From positions 1 to 64,000 of the forward strand of contig JAPYTQ010000016.1 in NCBI GenBank assembly GCA_029941905.1: 64,000 nt of DNA, given 5' to 3'. Origin of the DNA: JAHRVQ01 sp029941905 (lineage in GTDB: Bacteria; Pseudomonadota; Gammaproteobacteria; Pseudomonadales; Azotimanducaceae). A program made the translations under genes and the position numbers. The first letter of the stretch is position 1. Each line of letters begins with the position of its first letter. Below, piece after piece: positions 61,193-64,000 of the stretch. The notes under the pieces were generated by a model. The model was not told the origin of the DNA, searched no databases, and saw only the letters and a list, made by a program, of their open reading frames with translations.

Positions 61193-61765
61193 GTGATAAG
61201 ACCCTTAATGGTGGCTGTGATATTAGTTTTTCCCGCGGCAAAAGCTGACCATGCGGTATTCGCAGGTGGCTGTTTCTGGTGCGTCGAGGCCGCCTATCAA
61301 GATGTTCGAGGTGTTACCGACGCGGTATCAGGCTTTACGGGTGGAACCCTGCAGAATCCTACTTATTCCGGGAACCACGAAGGGCACTTTGAAGCAGTCA
61401 AGGTTACCTTCAACCCGGAAACTATCACTTATCAGGAACTACTCAATATCTTTTGGCACAACATAGATCCTTTCGATAACGACGGCCAATTCTGTGACAA
61501 GGGATTCAGCTACCGGAGTGCAATTTTTCCCACAACCGAAGCGCAGTGGACGCAAGCGCTCGCGTCCCGTGAAAAAATTGCAGCACAGTTTCCGGGGCAG
61601 ACCATCTACACAGGGATTCGTAATGAGGATAAATTTTGGCCTGTGGAGGCTGATCATCAGGATTACTATAAAAAAAACCCGATCCGCTATCGGTATTACC
61701 GTGCGGGCTGTCGACGCGACGCACGATTGGAACAGATCTGGGGTGATCAAGCCGGAAGCCACTAA
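61193..61765 (+). CDS. msrA: peptide-methionine (S)-S-oxide reductase MsrA, exported
   Basis: 190 residues from GTG at 61193, with AGGAG 7 nt upstream; an earlier start would overlap the GNAT gene and lacks a site. The active-site motif GGCFWCVEA sets Cys27 as catalytic. The N-terminal RPLMVAVILVFPAAKA is a signal-like segment, so the enzyme likely protects periplasmic proteins from methionine oxidation. The expected HF-GHFEAV segment (NHEGHFEAVKV) and Glu/Tyr positions are present; the C-terminal resolving Cys is in YYRAGCRRD. Confidence 0.95.
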   Translation: MIRPLMVAVILVFPAAKADHAVFAGGCFWCVEAAYQDVRGVTDAVSGFTGGTLQNPTYSGNHEGHFEAVKVTFNPETITYQELLNIFWHNIDPFDNDGQFCDKGFSYRSAIFPTTEAQWTQALASREKIAAQFPGQTIYTGIRNEDKFWPVEADHQDYYKKNPIRYRYYRAGCRRDARLEQIWGDQAGSH

Positions 61766-61794
61766 AAAAGTGGATCCCTGCCTTTATGTTTCGG

Positions 61795-62796
61795 CTAAGG
61801 TTTATACGAGCCTTGTCTGGCGCTCTGTTCCTCGATAATGCGATCAATCAGAACATCAAGGTTGAGATTGGGTTCGTATCCGGCTTCAAGGCGTTGGTTG
61901 GTATGGGCCATAGCACACTTCACGCCTTCTTCCAATGAAACCAGACAGCGCCAGCTGCCGGTTAAACGTCTTATCTTGCTGTTATCGAACAGGGAGCTGT
62001 TTGACTTATCCCCAAGAAGCGGGCCTTCCCACGCAGGATCATAATTAACCAGTGTGCGAGATAATACCGGGATAATTGTCGGCTGCTTCCCCAGCAGGTC
62101 TGCGTTGGTGCGAAGAATTGCATTCCAGGTGTGGCTGTCACTGTTGGTGATGTGAACACATTCGCCGAGAGACGCGTTCATGCCGCACAATGTGACAAAT
62201 GCCGAGGCGAAATCTGATGAATGGGTCAGTGTCCATAAACTCTCCCCGTCACCATGAACGATGACAGGCTTGTCCTGCAGTAGACGCCAGGCGAGGTGAT
62301 CTCCGTTGATCACTGTACTGGGCAGGCGCGTGCGATAGGTATGGCTCGGACGAACAATGGTCACCGACAAAATTCCCGCAGCATCAGCTTGCAAGAGCAG
62401 GGTTTCGCAAGCGGCCTTATTGCGAGAGTACGCCCAGAACGGATTACCCAAAGGTGTGTCTTCGCCAATGATATGACTACGGCAAGGTTTTTCATAAACG
62501 GAGGCGGTAGAGATAAAAATATACTGGCCGCAATGCCCTGAAAACAGGTCGATATCACGCTGCACTTGCCGGGTATCATATGCAAGAAATTGACAAATCA
62601 CGTCGAACTCACGCTTTGCAAGCTGACTGTAAAGCGTATCATCGGTGATATCGCCGACTATATTTTCGACCCCATCGGGTAGTTTTAGTTGTCTTTGGCC
62701 TCGATTAAAAACGGTGACTTGATGCCCGGCCTGGTCCGCCTCTTCAACGCAGGCACGCGATATTTCTCCGGTACCGCCGATATAGAGCACTTTCAT
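61795..62796 (-). CDS. NAD-dependent epimerase/dehydratase family protein
   Basis: 333 residues, an extended SDR. The N-terminal motif is YIGGTGEISRACVEEA (G-x-x-G-x-I), Ser in FISTASVYEK, and Tyr-x-x-x-Lys in YSRNKAACE. This resembles the isoflavone reductase/CSP41-like branch in which nucleotide-sugar or small-molecule substrates are processed. It lies 15 nt downstream of the fourth PhyH gene on the same strand and should be co-transcribed with it. Confidence 0.9.
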   Translation of the reverse strand: MKVLYIGGTGEISRACVEEADQAGHQVTVFNRGQRQLKLPDGVENIVGDITDDTLYSQLAKREFDVICQFLAYDTRQVQRDIDLFSGHCGQYIFISTASVYEKPCRSHIIGEDTPLGNPFWAYSRNKAACETLLLQADAAGILSVTIVRPSHTYRTRLPSTVINGDHLAWRLLQDKPVIVHGDGESLWTLTHSSDFASAFVTLCGMNASLGECVHITNSDSHTWNAILRTNADLLGKQPTIIPVLSRTLVNYDPAWEGPLLGDKSNSSLFDNSKIRRLTGSWRCLVSLEEGVKCAMAHTNQRLEAGYEPNLNLDVLIDRIIEEQSARQGSYKP

Positions 62797-62811
62797 GTCT
62801 TTAGATTTTGC

Positions 62812-63843
62812 TCATAATTCTTGGGGTGAAATAACATCATTGCTGACGACCCTTGCACCACCAAGACTATGTGCATCCAGAAAGTGGTTCACCTTCTGCT
62901 TTGCGTCTACGAAACGTATGTTGCGGTTGATGCCGTGTAGACTTTTTGAAGATTCAAATACGGGGCGGGTGTCCTCCTGGAACACCAGGCGTCCGTCTCC
63001 AAGTTCGCCGTTATCGAGCACGCGTAGCGTGCTATCTTCGTGACATCTTGCCACGTCAGCCGGATCCATATCCTTGACTAACCGTCCACGCCAATGCTTG
63101 CCTATTTGAGCATGATAGGTAACTGCAATCATGGCTCTGGGTCTGCCGGAAGGATTGGGTACGCCACGATGCCACATTCTTGGATCGCGAATCACGGCGC
63201 CGCCTGCTGGAATTACCATGTATCCTGGTGGGCCCCATTTCTCCAACAGGTCGGGATGGTCTTGTAGTCGGCTGTCTTTTTGCAGATTGATGACTTCAGT
63301 AGCGAGGTGCGTGCCGGGATAAATTTCGGTCGCGCCATTTTCCAGGGTGATTTCTTCGAGCGCTACCGAACAGCCAAGAGACGTGGTGGGTGGTGGCCAG
63401 CTATGTCCTGCTTGTGCTGCCTCTTCGCGGGTTTGCCAGGAAAAAGGTCGATCCATGTGCAAATGCTGATACGTACTGCCCGGGCAGTTTACGTTGCCGT
63501 TATAAAAACCAAGCCAAGCTCCCTCTCCCAGTACGCCAGCAACAATCGATTCGATGACCGGGTTTGCCACCAGATCAGTCTTTACATAAGGTGCATACCG
63601 TCTCAAACCGAGTTGCAGATGCCCCTGTGCGGTATGGCGTTCGTGTGCTGTTGGTTTTCCGGTCTCTCTGATCCGTACCACATCTTCCTGTACAGATTCA
63701 CCCAGCAGCTGACAAGTCTCTTCGCAGACCAGATTGCCAACAACCGCATATCCGATGGTGTGAATCTGTTCGACAATTGCAGATAGCTTCTCTGCTACGA
63801 CAACCCCAGTTTTTTTCTCTTCTTGTGAAATTTTAAATATCAT
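62812..63843 (-). CDS. phytanoyl-CoA dioxygenase (PhyH) family protein, fourth
   Basis: 343 residues, longer than the other three PhyH proteins in the window. Metal ligands His129 and Asp131 are in LHMDRPF, distal His225 in MWHRGVPNPSGRPRAM, with Arg234 or Arg236 for 2-oxoglutarate. The distal region with W-H-R-G-x-P-N resembles oxygenases acting on plant-type or secondary metabolites. It is followed by the epimerase gene 15 nt later. The 157 nt upstream to the window end are T-rich and hold no gene. Confidence 0.92.
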   Translation of the reverse strand: MIFKISQEEKKTGVVVAEKLSAIVEQIHTIGYAVVGNLVCEETCQLLGESVQEDVVRIRETGKPTAHERHTAQGHLQLGLRRYAPYVKTDLVANPVIESIVAGVLGEGAWLGFYNGNVNCPGSTYQHLHMDRPFSWQTREEAAQAGHSWPPPTTSLGCSVALEEITLENGATEIYPGTHLATEVINLQKDSRLQDHPDLLEKWGPPGYMVIPAGGAVIRDPRMWHRGVPNPSGRPRAMIAVTYHAQIGKHWRGRLVKDMDPADVARCHEDSTLRVLDNGELGDGRLVFQEDTRPVFESSKSLHGINRNIRFVDAKQKVNHFLDAHSLGGARVVSNDVISPQEL

Positions 63844-64000
63844 TTGTTTCTCGCTGTGGAATCCGGGGACACTCCCCCTTGGTCAAGTTGTTTTTTGATC
63901 CCTTTTTAGATTTTTGCTTTTTCCAGTCATTAGTTTCCCATGCCGTACATGATTTGATAAACGGTATTTGCCTTAGTTTTCTGTATGAGTATGGGGCCAA

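Overview
The window looks like chromosome from a free-living, probably marine, gammaproteobacterium. Evidence is the moderate GC, gene-dense layout, RND efflux pump, DksA/TraR-type zinc protein, FlgT-like and CsgG-like envelope proteins, cytochrome b561/YceI pair, sodium:solute symporters, and many catabolic genes (four phytanoyl-CoA dioxygenase family enzymes, two acyl-CoA dehydrogenases, CoA-transferase, PQQ dehydrogenase). I see no rRNA, tRNA, CRISPR array, prophage or intact insertion sequence. The exact taxon cannot be fixed from the sequence alone.

Layout. 1-5.4 kb: slipin with its GntR/YtrA regulator behind a perfect palindromic operator, an SDR, a DUF3179 protein and an ABC exporter. 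5.4-8.8 kb: TetR regulator divergent from a PhyH dioxygenase/Gfo-Idh-MocA pair with a near-consensus promoter and repeated operator-like sites, then an Sfp-type PPTase. 8.9-16 kb: serine hydrolase, acyl-CoA dehydrogenase, DksA-like protein, and three putative lipoproteins (tyrosine phosphatase, PHP metallohydrolase, amidase). 16-23.2 kb: an unusual hybrid kinase lacking its phospho-accepting His, and an RND pump with adaptor. 23.3-29.4 kb: translationally coupled WD40/lactonase/PhyH genes, head-to-head with an acyl-CoA dehydrogenase, then cytochrome b561 and YceI. 29.4-37.4 kb: a long minus-strand catabolic cluster (PhyH, PQQ dehydrogenase, Ntn-hydrolase acylase, serine hydrolase, GPH-type transporter). 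37.6-38.3 kb: a MerB-like gene split by one in-frame TGA. 38.3-42.3 kb: EthD protein, MFS transporter and a dimethylformamidase-like amidohydrolase. 42.5-47 kb: canonical hybrid kinase, amidohydrolase, PatB-type aminotransferase. 47-54.3 kb: SSS symporter with an unlisted 39-residue membrane partner, SDR, MFS, paired DUF6644-like membrane proteins, CaiB/BaiF CoA-transferase. 54.5-56.5 kb: CsgG-like/FlgT-like envelope pair. 56.6-63.8 kb: membrane-anchored serine hydrolase, SSS symporter, GNAT, exported MsrA, epimerase and a fourth PhyH enzyme.

The window reads as accessory metabolism: import by MFS/SSS carriers, hydrolysis of amide, ester or lactone bonds by periplasmic lipoprotein or exported hydrolases, oxidation by Fe(II)/2-oxoglutarate or PQQ enzymes, then CoA-linked degradation. 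Substrates cannot be read from the sequence. The items most worth checking are the TGA-split MerB-like gene, the His-less hybrid kinase, the propeller/propeller/dioxygenase operon, the small symporter partner protein, the acylase-centred operon, and the CsgG/FlgT-like pair.
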